A DNA stretch of 64,000 bases from NCBI GenBank assembly GCA_021234155.1, contig JAJEKV010000034.1, positions 8,354,028 through 8,418,027 of the forward strand, read 5' to 3'. Below, piece by piece: positions 44,160 to 60,480 of this stretch. Under the pieces are notes generated by a model that was not told the origin of the DNA, made no database searches, and saw nothing but the letters and a program-made list of their open reading frames with translations. The stretch is from Isoetes taiwanensis. Its lineage: Eukaryota > Streptophyta > Lycopodiopsida > Isoetales > Isoetaceae. The translations under genes were made by a program, and so were the position numbers. Each line of letters starts with the position of its first letter. Positions within the stretch are counted from its first letter, which is position 1.

Positions 44160-46440
44160 TGGAGTCTGCATGGAACTCAAAAAGCAAGGAAGAGGCGGGT
44201 TTGGCTTGGCAAAATTGTAAGGTTTTGTATTTAGAATATGGTTCCAATTGTGGCATACAGTCCTCAGATAAAAGCCATGGAAGAAGGAGAAGGACAAGCA
44301 AGGAAGAATGTTATACAGAAGAAGGTCTGAAGTTATATGTGCATCCCAAATAGAAAGCGTTCAACAAAAGAAAAAGAAAACATAGACAGTTTCTCCTCCC
44401 CCCAGGCCCCCTTTTTTTTGTTACATACAATATTTCGATACGATTGTTTAGAAGATGGTATTGCCTTCCATTGGCCCCCATACATTACATTTGATACACT
44501 CTTTTTTAGGCCATACCCTTTTTTGAGGCCATTGTGTTCCTTTTAGACCCTAAGTTAAAAGGATTTTCATGTTGCTAAATAATTAGTTGTTTATAATCCA
44601 TATACAAAATGCATATGCCCTAACGTATTGGGATGCATGGTAATTGAATACCCATCAGAGTGCTTCTCCTGCAACGAATGCGCACGACTAGTTGCTCATC
44701 CCCCCAATGTTCGTAAATGTTCAGATTATTGAAAGAGAAATGTTCACGCCTTGGCGCTAACGATAAATTTCTTGTATATTAATGCAAAACACCCATTATA
44801 CTAGCAACATCCATTGTTATCAAACCCCTTGCTTCCATAACTAATACTATAAACTAATATTAGTGCACCTAGTGCCGATATCAATCCTTAGCAATATTTG
44901 TCCCTTATTTAGCATTTTGGCCATCATAGAGATTACAAATCAACATGGCCCATTAATTACAACTACTCAAGAATGCAACTAGCGGTACCCATGCTTATGG
45001 ATCGCCCGGTCGGCCCGATTCCGGCTATACCCTTGGAAGCAACTGTAGTACATTCTTAGTGTTTTGACCAAAATAGGCAAAATCCCTTTTGGCTCCTCCT
45101 AGTTGTCTTATTACCTGACATAATAATACGTTGCGATTGCAAACCAAAACAAAGGAGCAAATCTGAATCTGAACACGAGTTTGCGGCGTGACAAACTACT
45201 AACTTGACCACTAAGCTAACATTTAATATATAAAAAAGTAACTTCACGCTTGTTTAACAGTGTACTAGCAAACGAAGGGAAGCAGCAGACCAAAGAACGA
45301 TTTAGATCAAGCCAAAACTCTCTACAATTTTTTAACAGGGACGAACCAAGAATGCAACAATTTCTAAAAAATAAAACCATTCAAAGCTTAGGAAATCATA
45401 AGGCTCTTCATGTATCAAACTCTTCCAAAAATGAATTTTCTCCTAACTTCCTCTCATTTGACTCTAATTTAATTAATTCTCTCTCCCCTTTATATAGTGT
45501 TCAACTCTAGTTTGCCTGCATGCAAAGCTTGCATGTAATCCAAGTTTGCATGCTTTCCTTTTTTTTACTTCTAAATTTTAATTATTTCTAAACTCTACTA
45601 TTAAATATCTTATATCGTTTAAATGCAAGAATCTACTATTAAATATCTTATATCGTTTAAATGCAACGATTCTAGAACAAAACCCATTTCCTACTACTAG
45701 CTAGGTTCGCTATATTACCTGCGATAAATCTGCGTCGTACCTGCTTTCTCAAATCTGCAAAATGACAAACCAAATCCTTCCAACTCAACGCCACAGCTAC
45801 GACAAGATTTTTGCAAGTATACATCTCCTTTAGATTGAGATTCCTCAAACAGCAGAAGGCAATTAATCTAAAATTAGCCATTCACGTTGGAACTTCCAAC
45901 TCCCAGCCCCCATCTCCCATCTCGATCTCCAATTAGTTAAAGCAGCATTTTTGGCAATTATACATTAAACCGAGCCGAATACCAAGCCTAAACTACCATC
46001 TCTTGCAATTATACACATAATCGAGGCGAATCTCAAACCTAAACCCTAAACTGCAAGTCTTAATTGAGTTCGACATTATGCAAGATGGCTCTTGCAAATA
46101 TGTTGGACCAAGAACTAACATTTACGAACCAGACAACCCAAAGTGTGGAACCTTGTTTGGTTTTGAATGAATAACACACTACAAGTTGATAATCTATCAA
46201 TGAAGAAAGTGTTTAATCCATCGTTCCATATGCAACTATGAATAATTTAGTGTTAACTCATATGCTTGACTTGAGGGTTGGATCATCATGATACTAAATG
46301 AATCAATCAAGTATTGGCTCCACTACAGCTACCAACAAGATCAATAATATATTAAACTGTCGAAATAATTCTGTTGTCTTTTCCAGTTTGTGATCCATGG
46401 AAATTTTCATGGGAAGGTGAAGGCAACCTACTCTTAGGTA
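44160..46440. other. Intergenic DNA with a 38-bp duplication at 45595-45670
   Basis: No gene is recognised. CTACTATTAAATATCTTATA occurs at 45595 and 45633 as part of a 38-bp tandem pair. Confidence 0.5.
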
Positions 46441-46450
46441 GCTAATAGCA

Positions 46451-47424
46451 TCATTCTTTCTTGATAAAACTTTCTATGCTCTCCAGCCATTTCAAATACT
46501 CACGTTTCTCTTTTTTGGACATATAATTCATGAGAAACTTACCAAGTTTCCTATCAATTCCACGAGTTTCCAAAAATTTGTGAAACTGTTTCTGAATATC
46601 CTCATCTAATTCTCTGTAAAAGCAAAAACAAACTGCCATTTATACAGAAAAATGGCATACCACAAAAGGGAAAATGAAAGAAGATGAGGAACTTACACGA
46701 GCTCAGGTCCTTGGTAGCTTGCGTCGGTTGCATCAGAAGAAGAAGCTTTCTGATATGTGATGCGACTAATACTAACAAACTCATTGGTGCATGTACAATG
46801 AATCTTTAGAACAGAAGAATCTTCACCTTTAGAAACATTAACTGTCAAATTGACCAGGATCTGTGTAGTAAGCTGCTTTTCATCTTCTTGTTCTTCCTCA
46901 TTTAAAGGCTGACCGTAATACCCATCCTTCTGAATACAGGTAATATAAATATTCTCTGTGTCAAAAGAGCGCTGAAGAACTATTTCATTTGTTCCAGGCT
47001 TGTCCACAAGGCTAAAAGGTTGCGGAGGACGCAATTCCTCGTCCTGTGAATATACAATTTCTTTTCCTTCAGAAATCAACCATACTAATAAAAGGCAATA
47101 CTGTGGATGCATCTTCTTCAAAAAAGACAAATACGGGAATAGGAATGATAAAAGAGGACTGAAAAATTAAACACACCTGATTCAAATGCAGTAATGCGAG
47201 TTACGCACCTTCTCCTCATCGGAACTATCAAGAACGTCATCAATCTCAGTTCTGAGTAACTTGAGTAACATGTCATCTTTTGGGGCCGTAGACAGATGTC
47301 TGATATTTGGAAAAATCAATGAATCCGGCATAAGCTTTATAGTAGACTGAGTAAGAAAACATCTGAATGCTGTGTGGCGTCTGAGTAACGGAATACATGT
47401 CCGCTGCATGAGCCGGAAAGCCAT
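46451..47424 (-). CDS. Mitochondrial p32/MAM33 (mitochondrial glycoprotein) family protein
   Basis: This is the homologue of yeast Mam33 and human p32, acidic matrix proteins that form doughnut trimers and support mitochondrial translation and respiration. Minus-strand exons are 47424-47209, 47043-46697 and 46613-46451, with GT..AG introns and matching phases. The spliced length is 726 nt, giving 241 residues, normal for the family. The N-terminus is Arg-rich and lacks acids (MAFRLMQRTCIPLLRRHTAF), like a mitochondrial presequence. The core shows LLRTEIDDVLDSSDEE, PQPFSLVDKPGTNEIVLQRS, an acidic loop NEEEQEDEKQ, ILVNLTVNVSKG, and the C-terminal YQGPELVELDEDIQKQFHKF through LKWLESIESFIKKE. A TGGGCC site II word lies 36 bases upstream of the ATG (47460-47465), as in many plant mitochondrial-protein promoters. 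The gene appears intact. Confidence 0.93.
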
Positions 47425-47439
47425 CGCCCGCCTAAGCCC

Positions 47440-47466
47440 TAGTTAAACCCTTATACGAATGGGCCG
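47440..47466 (-). promoter_or_regulatory. Site II (TGGGCC) and telo-box-like words upstream of the p32 gene
   Basis: TGGGCC at 47460-47465 and AAACCC at 47445-47450 lie within 45 bases of the start codon. Site II plus telo-box pairs are known from promoters of plant ribosomal and mitochondrial housekeeping genes (TCP factor targets). The assignment is by motif and position only. Confidence 0.4.
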
Positions 47467-47469
47467 ATA

Positions 47470-50400
47470 ACGGGTCTAGGTATACCATAATTAAAACCTT
47501 ATATGTTGCAACCTTCATCAAACCTTCTAAAAGAACCCAAGGTTGATCCCATTGGGATCTGGGAATACAACCTCCAAATTCTCTGTTAAAGTTGGTTGCT
47601 AACTAGGGTATGGTCGCCATGTTTCGCGCACTTAAGAGGCAAACTAAAAAATGGAGGCACGGTCAAAGTCAAAATTGGTTAAAAACATATTTTTTGGATA
47701 CCTAATGTGTTTGCGTTTCCAATAAAAAAAAATCGCCTGATTCTGACATACCTACAAAAAGTTAGAGTAGGCGGAAGAGGAGGGGGTCTAATGGCCCCCT
47801 CCGTGAGGCGGGTCCCCTTCCTAGCGCGCAGGGGATTTCCATCCACTTCTTTGAAGTTTTTCAAGAGATTTAAGAGGCAAACGTGGGAGATATCTACATC
47901 ATTAGAAAGCCCTTTCAAATAGCTTTCAAATGCACGTGTCCATGTGCCAAACAGATATGTGAAAGAGAAGTTATGACACTTTTAGTGCCCATAAACTGTG
48001 GTGGATGGGCCCTGTTATCATAACATCAAATCTTAGCCATTGATCTTTTATTTTAACGGCCTGCAACATACGTTCAAAGGGAGGGAGGTGAGCGATGACG
48101 GGTCTATGAGCGAAGGAAGGCGACCATACCCTACGGCTCGAAAATGGTGATGCCCTTCACCAGTGAAAATGCCGCCTTGTATTTCAGACTATCAGAAAAA
48201 ATATTTGGAAGTGTAGTTTTTGGGGTATTTTCATTGGATTTTTTGTCTTTTTGCCGGGAAAATTAGGAAACATTTTTAGATGGTGGGATATTTTAAGAAT
48301 GGATGAGTTTTTCAGGGAGAAACTTCCTATTTTCGTTCCATGGTGCTAACAAACGGGTTTGCGTATCAATGCAAAAGGCACATAAGCCTGGTCCTAAGGA
48401 CTGGAGAACATCTGTTTCAAAGTACTAAAAGAGGCCTAGTGACTACAGCATTTAAATTAAAGAGGCATCTAGGAGATCTCGCATTCCAAAAGCCACCATC
48501 AAAGATTGGCAGTATGGCAGGAACCCACAAGCAACAAATGCATCCCAGAGACTAAGAAAAAACTTGTTGCATGGGCCATGGGCAAGGCCTTTCGGGTTGC
48601 CCTAGTGACTCTTCATGATGTCAAAGGGAATGGAATGGAATTGAATTGAATTGAATTTTAATTTTAATTTAGAGAACAGTACAATGGTGATAGAAGTTTC
48701 TTATGCTCCTAGACATTTCCTTAAAGGTCTTTCTGAATATCTTATAATTCATTCTTGCACTTATTTTTCATCTTCCTTTTGGTACCACAAAAACAAACAA
48801 TAGGGCCTCATCTAAAGAAGGGAATTGCATATATGATTGTCGAGCTTTTGCCTTCAAAATTTGATTTTATTAAGGTTGCCCTAGGGGGCAAACCCTTGCA
48901 CAAGTGGGTTTTTCGGCATATTCCAAGTATATTCTAGAAAGCATATGCCTAAACCGCTTAAACCGGTTGTTGTTGATGAACCGGAAGTCACCCCTTGCTT
49001 CACGTGATGTTGTTTGAATCATTAACCGACCATAGTTCAGGGTTATGGAAGTGACATCCAGAGAATAGTGCTAAGGGGCCTTGGAAGTCATGGGGTTGTA
49101 GATGCGGCTTGTAGATTTTGAAAGTGGATTTTGTGGCTATTGTAAATCAAAGGCAATTTTTTCGTAATGTCCCCTTTTTGTGCTAATAAGGGAATCTTAA
49201 ACTTGATTTACACTTGCTTCTTTGTGACCAAGGAGAGGATGTTCATAGGAGGATGGACCTAGGAAGAATTGTGGTAGGTCCGTTGCTAGTTTGGAATTAG
49301 TCAGGATGATTCTAAATATGGCAACCACGCAGATACTGCCACAGAAGGGGCATCCAAGATGTCTTAAGAAGAGCCTAAAGATGCTCCCACATTAGTAGCA
49401 ATTAAGCGTCGAAACCATGTGAGATGGGAAATTAGAGATCAAGTTTTCTTGCTTTTCCACATTTGACAGAGTCTACTGACATGCTATGCTTGTTTAGAGC
49501 TATTGAAGCCATGGCTAATAGTGAATCTTGGTATATTGATTCATCAGCTACATTTACATTGCAAGAGATGAATAACAAAAACTGAAATTTGCGTAATCAA
49601 TTGCAAGTATTGGTTAGAATCATTCCATGAAATAAATCATGTAGGTTACATCTTCTTAGTTTAAAGCAAATTTTCTCTCCGTTTCATGTTAAGTAGCTCA
49701 TCAGAAATCTTGATAGAAAATGGTTTGTACAAGCTTTGTGCACTTTATGATGCATGGTATAAACATGGTGAGGACACTCCCACATTGGGGAATTGATGGC
49801 TAAAGTAATTTTAAGCTTATGTTGCACCCACAACAGATATGTTTATGTTTTTCTTTCATATTGACGGCTTTTTTAGTATAGGCCACGTCTCGATGATCGT
49901 GGGCCCTTGATATCTCATATGTTCAATTCCAATCTTACATTATCTTTCATTTAAAAAATTGTTTAGCGTGAGAATTGTTTGAGGCAGAATCATCTCCCGA
50001 AAATGATATAGATGGGGTTATCGCAGGTTAAGCAATGGAGCCGTTTCAAAAGTCTTAACTTCTCATAGATTGCTTTTGCAAGCGGCAAATGATATTCGCT
50101 GCTGAAGGTTGGTTTATATCTTGGTTTTCACTTGCTTTTTTTTTTTTCTATATGTGCAGTGATTTTATAACACTTGTAACCAATCCCCGGACAAGATATT
50201 GGTGTGCAAAGACCATGCAATGTTGAAGTTGAAGGTTGCAACATTGAGGTGCTATCAATACATCACCTCCTGCACGAAAGAGCATGCACTATCCCGATAT
50301 TAGCAAATGAGCCATCCATTATTTCCAAATCATCTTCTACGACACTTTGGTATCCAAAAACCGAAAAACTTGCACTAATTCCAATATTAGCAAATGGGCC

Positions 50401-51415
50401 ATTCAGTATTTCCTAATCATTTTTTGTATGCTTTGGTATCCAAAAACTATGATGATTTTAGTAATTTCTAATATACTTGGCTGATGATTATGGTATGAGG
50501 ATTGAATTGTACAGAGGTATAACCGGTTTTATTTTGATTGAAAGCCGTGATTAGTAGTTTTTTAGAGTCCAAAGACTTTTAAGATAGAGGTCCAGGTTCC
50601 CAAAGCCGAGCATCTGGAGATTTAACTAATAGTAGAATATTTTCAATTTCTTTTGCCCAGTTCTCTTCATTTTTCCTTTCTATTTTTTTGTGTAGCAAGA
50701 CCGTTGCATTTCTTTATGTAGACAGATACAAATTTGCAGGTGGAAACGACTTAAAGAAGAAGCAACAGAATGATAAGAAAAGGAGGTTGGAGCTTATAAG
50801 GTGTCATTTCAAAAAGTTGTTTCAAAGGTTAATTTTTTGCTCTATTCAATTTTTAGGCATGTGTTCGAATTTATTTCGAACTGGATTTGCTCTTATTCTA
50901 ATTTTGTTTCTCCTTATATCCAAGATATGAAAATAGCTCATATGGGATGTTGTCTATTTATGGTCTTTATCTATGAAGCATTCCATGACTATTTGATGCA
51001 TTTCAAAATACAATGCATGAGAGATTGTCAAACATGATGTTGTGCTTTTCGGACAATTCCCTTAGAAGTGCAAGTGGCAAACAAATGGAAGGTAACTGCA
51101 TGAAGTTTGTGTAGTTTATGAAAATCCGCGGATATGAGCATTAATATTTTTGTTCTCTTTAGTTTCTGTTGCACGCAATTTTGATTTTCTTGCAGCAGCT
51201 TTGTTTTCCATCAAGTTTGTTAATGGTTTTTAATGTGATCAGTCGCATTAATATATTGAGGCCAGTTATGCAATACATTGTATTTTGTTGCCTGCATATG
51301 CAGACTGTAAAAGATTTTAAACTGGTTATTGAAGTGTATGACTTCACCATAATAGATCAAGGGCAAACGTTTAATCTATTAATCACTTTGATTGCTGTTC
51401 ATATATGCTTTTAGG
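47470..51415. other. Intergenic DNA without recognisable genes
   Basis: Short open frames (47707-47922, 48340-48555, 48755-48937) show no family resemblance. 50287-50450 contains a two-copy duplication (TATTAGCAAATG at 50297 and 50385, period about 88). 50690-51400 is the upstream side of the NST1-like relic and could hold its decayed leader exons. Confidence 0.45.
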
Positions 51416-51420
51416 ATTTG

Positions 51421-53158
51421 CGCTTCCTCCTACCAACGCTGAATTGCTTCGAATTGACAAGGCGGGCCTTGTTTGAGCAAGTCTAAAAAATCCATAATCG
51501 CTCACGCCATGGCTACTTCTGTGGAGGGATTTTTCACGATTGTTATATATGGAAAGAGTTTGCATGCGATGGGCGAAAGCTTAATGGTAATAATAGTGAT
51601 GGGCATGTCCCAGCATCCACGATGATGTTAGAGATTCTTCCTTACACCCTTTGGGGAGGTTTGGCGGCAATTTTGACTCTATGCTCCCAGCTTCCTGACT
51701 GTTTTCTAGATGGCACGCCACTCGAGGTGCTCCAAAATGTACCTACATTCTACTCACCATAGATTAGTTGCTCTAGATATTTATAGTCTGAAACCGGTAG
51801 GGTAAGATTCATTTTAGTGTTGATATGTAGTCTTAATCATCAAACTTGTTTATGGTCAATACAAGAGCTAATTTATTTAACACCTTTACATAATAGAAAT
51901 AACAATTGAAAAGCAAAGATAAAATGAAATTATTGAGACCTCTAATGCTTGAACAGGAATTTGCAGGTATTTGAGTCTGCTAGGGCAAGGGAACGTGAGA
52001 GGGAACTTCTCTACCCAGATGTTTGCAGTGGAGGAGGAAGAGGATGGATGAGCCAAAATGCAAGAGGGCATGGAATGAAGGAAATTTGCACCCTTCAGAT
52101 AGCGAGGCTATCATGTGAAGCATTAGTTGACTTCTGGCCTGCTCTTGGTGAGGAGACAAGATGCTCTCTTCTACGAATGAAAGAAGACGACTTCATTGAG
52201 AGACTTACATTCAGGTATGCATGTTCAAATGACAATGATTTATGGTTTGGTATAGTTCCATAAGATAAGCATGTCCAAATATGATGGGAAACAAAACCTT
52301 TGTGTATGTCGAGCATGCTGGTGCTATAGGGTACAGCCACATGGCCAAATGGCATGACCATGGAAACACCCAATCTTTCAGTAATTGGATTAATTATACT
52401 ACTAACGGTGGCCATGTAGCTAGGTTTTACTACATTTTGTTACCCAAAAACCATCTTAAAAAATGAGTTTATTTCATTGTCCATGCAATGTCCTAGATTC
52501 AAAAGTAAAAGATTCTCGCAGGGGATTGTCATTAGAAATGTTCTTCGTGAATTTAAGGAGATGAAAGAGCTAAAACGTACTCGTAGAGAGCCGAGATGTA
52601 CGCCTTGGTTTTGTGCTGCAGATACGGTTTTCCAATACAAGGTGTGTACGAGCTTTTCTTAGCTGATATTGCTAATGTTCCATCACTACATGGAATCACA
52701 GAACTACATGAGGTTCATTTATTAATGACCAAGAAGTAAAGCTGGATTTAACGCTGCTCAGAAGTTGGAAGTCCTATGGGCTGAGCTTTAGAGTTAACAA
52801 GTTTTCTTGCACACTGTAGGTGTTTGATACTGTTGTCCAAGCCAACTGGCGAGAATCATTTGCTGGTGAAATTGGAACCATATATCAACATTTTGAGTTG
52901 GGCTTGGGCATATTGTGTGCTATTATGTACATACAAATGGATGGAAGTGATGTGGTTCATGTAGTTGCCCATGATATCCCTCTTGGATTTAAGACCGAGA
53001 ATACAGTTAGTGTTAGAGTTTGGGATGCAACACTTTCTACTTCTGAGTTCAATTTGAATGCTTTCAATTCTGTTAAACATGTGGATGGAGAGACATTATA
53101 TTTGCAAGCCAACCAGGTTGCAGCCACAGTATACACTCTTTGTAGTGCATCTTTATAG
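51421..53158 (+). pseudogene. NST1-like (stress response) plant protein, degenerate paralogue
   Basis: The normal plant protein is a large nuclear-type protein with two Cys pairs and a long charged tail; its function is poorly known. Here the first block (51421-51750) reads AELLRIDK, RALFEQ, EGFFTIVIYGKSL and PYTLWGG in different frames, with a stop after LFEQV. Then three exons join in frame: 51967-52214 (ESARARERERELLYPDVC, IARLSCEALVDFW, LLRMKEDDFIERLTFR), 52497-52641 (LREFKEMKELKRTRREPRCT, PWFCAADTVFQYK) and 52820-53158 (VVQANWRESFAGEIGTIYQH, then diverged, stop 53158). The CSRCNG motif has become NRSRHG and RFCRDCRRN has become RFSQGIVIRN, so both Cys pairs are gone. The charged C-terminal half is absent. 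Confidence 0.8.
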
Positions 53159-53188
53159 GTACTTATAAAACTTTTGTTGTGTGAGAAG

Positions 53189-53386
53189 CTTTAAAGGTAT
53201 TTGCGAGATATGCAATTCTATGGCTCAATCTAGAAGGGTGTTCAAAAAGATTGCTAAGGTCAATATGGATAATAGAAGGAAGGAAGGAAGGAAGCTTTAA
53301 AGGTATTTGCAAGATATGCAATTCTATGGCTCAATCTAGAAGGGTGTTGAAAAAGATTGCTAAGGTCAATATGGATAATAGAAGGG
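53189..53386. repeat. Two-copy tandem duplication, unit about 104 bp
   Basis: GCTTTAAAGGTATTTGC starts both copies (53189 and 53293); they end in GGATAATAGAAGG. A (GAAG)n run, GGAAGGAAGGAAG, sits at the junction. Confidence 0.9.
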
Positions 53387-53399
53387 AAAACTCCCTTAA

Positions 53400-57438
<4,039 letters not shown>

Positions 57439-57457
57439 ATATATATGTATGTATATA

Positions 57458-57537
<80 letters not shown>
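57439..57537. repeat. (TA)n microsatellite
   Basis: Pure (TA)n at 57462-57537, with an impure TGTATGTA start. It is followed by CAAGTCTTTGTACTATGA and then TGTACAAATCCAACTAG, a module that recurs after the (TA)n at 59777. Confidence 0.95.
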
Positions 57538-57539
<2 letters not shown>

Positions 57540-57599
57540 AGTCTTTGTACTATGAGCGGTTGCACTATGAGAGACTGTACAAATCCAACTAGAAGCCAA

Positions 57600-59270
57600 A
57601 ATGCAGAGCTATCCAATGAAGATTCTACTAGATTCACCAAGCCTTTGGAAATATTCCCCTAGGCTATATGAGATGCCATTAATGTTCCCCTATATTCCTT
57701 AAGATCCCATGATGATTCCTCGAGATCCTTTACAATTCGATAAACATTCCGTTAAATTGCCCAATATTTTATGAAGGTTCCATTTTGTATTACAGTGATT
57801 GTACAAATTCGACTAGAACTCCAATTCAAAATCATACGATGAAGGTTCCATAGAGATTCTCTAGATTCTCCAACATTCTATCAAGGTTTCTTTAGACACA
57901 ATTCCCTTAGATTTTTAAAGATTCTCTTGAGATTTCCTTAGATTTCCAAAAATTATCTCAAGATTCCTCTAGATTGCCCAAGATGCCAGCTAGATTCTCC
58001 TACATTCTGTTAGATTCTATGAAGATTTCTCTGCAAGCACACCTAATATCAAAGATTCTCCTAGATCCTCTTGGATTTTCTCCTAGATTTCCTAAGATTG
58101 CACAAAGATTTCCCTAGATTCTTAAGATTCTATAAAGATTCCCCTAAATTTTTGGGAATTATCCCAAGATGCCTCTAGATTCACCAAGATTCTATGTAAA
58201 TTCATTCAAAATTTCAAGGATTCATTTAAATTTTGTAAAGATTCCCCTATATTCTCAAAGATTTTATGAAGATTCCTTTGGATTCGCCGAAATTCTCAAA
58301 GATTTTAATGAGATTCCCATAGATTCCCCTAAAAGGTTGTTTCAAGATTCACCTAGATTTCGCATGATTCTATGTAGATACTCTTTGATTTCCTTAGATT
58401 CTATAAAGATTCCTTTAGGTTCTCCAAAATTTCATCAAGATCCCCCTCGATTATTAAAGATTTTATGAAGATTCCTTTAGATCCTATGAAGTTCCTAGAC
58501 TTCATCAAGATTCTCCTAGATTCCCAAAGATTCTCTAAAGATTCACATAAATTCCCCAAGATTCTATGCAGATTCTTATAGACTCTCTAAGATCCTAAGA
58601 AGATTTCCGTAGTGCTCAAATATTCTATGAAGATTTCCTTCGACTCCCTTAGATCCTCTCGAGATTCCCCTAGATTCCTAAAGATTGCCCCAAGATTCAC
58701 CTAGATTCTCCACGATTCTATGCAGATTCTCTTGGACACCCCTAGATTCTATGAAGATTCCTCTAGATTCTCAAAGATTTCATTAAGATCTCCTTAGATT
58801 TTTAAGAATTTTATGAAGATTCCTGCAGATACCCTTAGATCCTATTACGATTCCCTTGATTTCTTCAAGATTCCTCAAGATTATATGTAAATTCATTAAA
58901 ATTTTCAAGCATTCATTCAAATTTTGTAAAGATTCCCCTAAGATTCTCAAAGATTTTCATGAGATTCCCATAGATTCCCCTATATTTCAAAAGGTTGTTT
59001 CAAGATCCGCCTAGATTTCCCACGATTCTATGTAGATACTTTTCGATTCCCTTAAATTCTATAAAGATTCCTTTAGGTTCTCCAAAATTTCATCAAGATT
59101 CCCCTCGATTATTAAAGATTTTATGAAGATTCCTTTAGATCTTATGAAGTTCCTTTTAGGTTCTCCAAGATTCCATCAAGATTTCTTTAGATTCCCAAAG
59201 ATTCTCTAAAGATTCATATGAACTCCCCAAGATTCTATGTAGATTTTCATAGACTCTCTAAGAATACGAT
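57600..59270. repeat. Degenerate array of AGATTCC-type repeats (about 1.6 kb)
   Basis: Nearly every 15-25 bases repeats a variant of AAGATTCCCCTAGATTCT or AAGATTCTATGAAGATTCC. The phase drifts and there is no clean monomer. A higher-order duplication is visible: about 58195-58494 resembles 58886-59153 (TGTAAATTCATT, then AAAGATTCCCCTA, then TTAAAGATTTTATGAAGATT). Short open frames inside are consequences of the repeat. Confidence 0.9.
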
Positions 59271-59774
59271 CAAGTTAGCTCCAACCGCGCGGCGGAACGA
59301 TGCCAAAGCGCCACTGTTGGAAAGTTCTCGAGGAGAGGAATCCAATGGTGTGGGTCCCACCTTCATCCCACCCCCTACCGCAAGTTTTCGGCCCTTGAAA
59401 TCGATTATAAAAAGAAGCTTCCTAGAAAGTCACCTCTTTTAATAAAGAAATTGTAATTTAATAAAAAATTTAATGGTTAAGATTTCTCCTCCCCCTTTTG
59501 ATCCAACGGTTAGGATTGACTGCATCAAAAAACACATTTTAAGGGACCTTCCTTGCACCTTCCCTTAAAAAAAAAAAAAAATCAAGGGCCAAGATTTCTC
59601 GCGTCGGGATCCACGGCCCGTGGATGGGGTGCATGCCCCATGCATGCCCCATGCATGCCCCCCATCAAATCCAAAGGCCGTTGTCGCGCCACCTCAAAAA
59701 ATGGACGGCCGAGATGAATCTCTACATAACTTTAACCCCCCATAGGACCCATAAAGTAATTGTATATATATAGT

Positions 59775-59776
<2 letters not shown>
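59271..59776. other. Spacer between the GATTC array and the next (TA)n
   Basis: No gene. It contains an A-run (59568-59581) and a short direct triplication CCCATGCATGCC at about 59637-59660. Confidence 0.5.

Positions 59777-59845
<69 letters not shown>
59777..59845. repeat. (TA)n microsatellite
   Basis: Alternating TA followed by CAAGTTTTTGTAATATAA and TGTACAAACTCGACTGC, the same module as after 57537. Confidence 0.95.
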
Positions 59846-59847
<2 letters not shown>

Positions 59848-60199
59848 AGTTTTTGTAATATAAATGAGTATAAAATGAGGGATTGTACAAACTCGACTGC
59901 TAGTTCAACTGTTGGACCATAGAGCTGCACTGCCTTTATGCTTAAACAAATTTGTAGATCTTTATCGAATCTGGTCAGGAGACCATAAGGAATGATCCAA
60001 CAAAATAAAATAATATCAATTGAACCATAGATGCCAAGCAATCATTTAAAGGGAGCATGCATTCTAGATACGAATGGAGAAGTCTGCAACTAATAAACTG
60101 TAGATACAAAAGACAATAAGAACAATCTCAAATCTTTAAAACGCATGCTACATTGCTAATAGCGCATTAAAAGTATATATAATCATTACTTCATCTAAT

Positions 60200-60480
60200 C
60201 TTCAACCTTAGGGTATCTAGCAAAAAACATAAGACAATCTTCCCAAGCTCATAAGAATCTAAAGGAATCTTAAGAGATAAAGGAATCTACAATGAATATT
60301 CAAGTATTTAGGGCAATAATATCTATAATATTATGAAATCTAACAAAATCTTAGAGGAATTTTCAAAAAGTCTAAGGGAATTCTTATAGAAACTTCAAAA
60401 ATCTAAGGCAATCTTCTTAGAACCTCAGGGATTCTTATGAGATTCCAAGGGAATTGTATAAGGATCGTAAAACGATTATA
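60200..60480. repeat. GATTC-type repeats in reverse complement
   Basis: GGAATCT, AAGGAATCTTA, TCTAAGG and similar words recur; they are the reverse complement of the 57600-59270 array units. The two blocks thus form a loose inverted pair around the (TA)n at 59777. Confidence 0.75.

Noticed and set aside
58169-58468. 99-codon frame with repeated (F/Y)(Y/K)(V/E)(N/D)S units
   Set aside because: It is a by-product of the GATTC array; other frames of the array are open in the same way.
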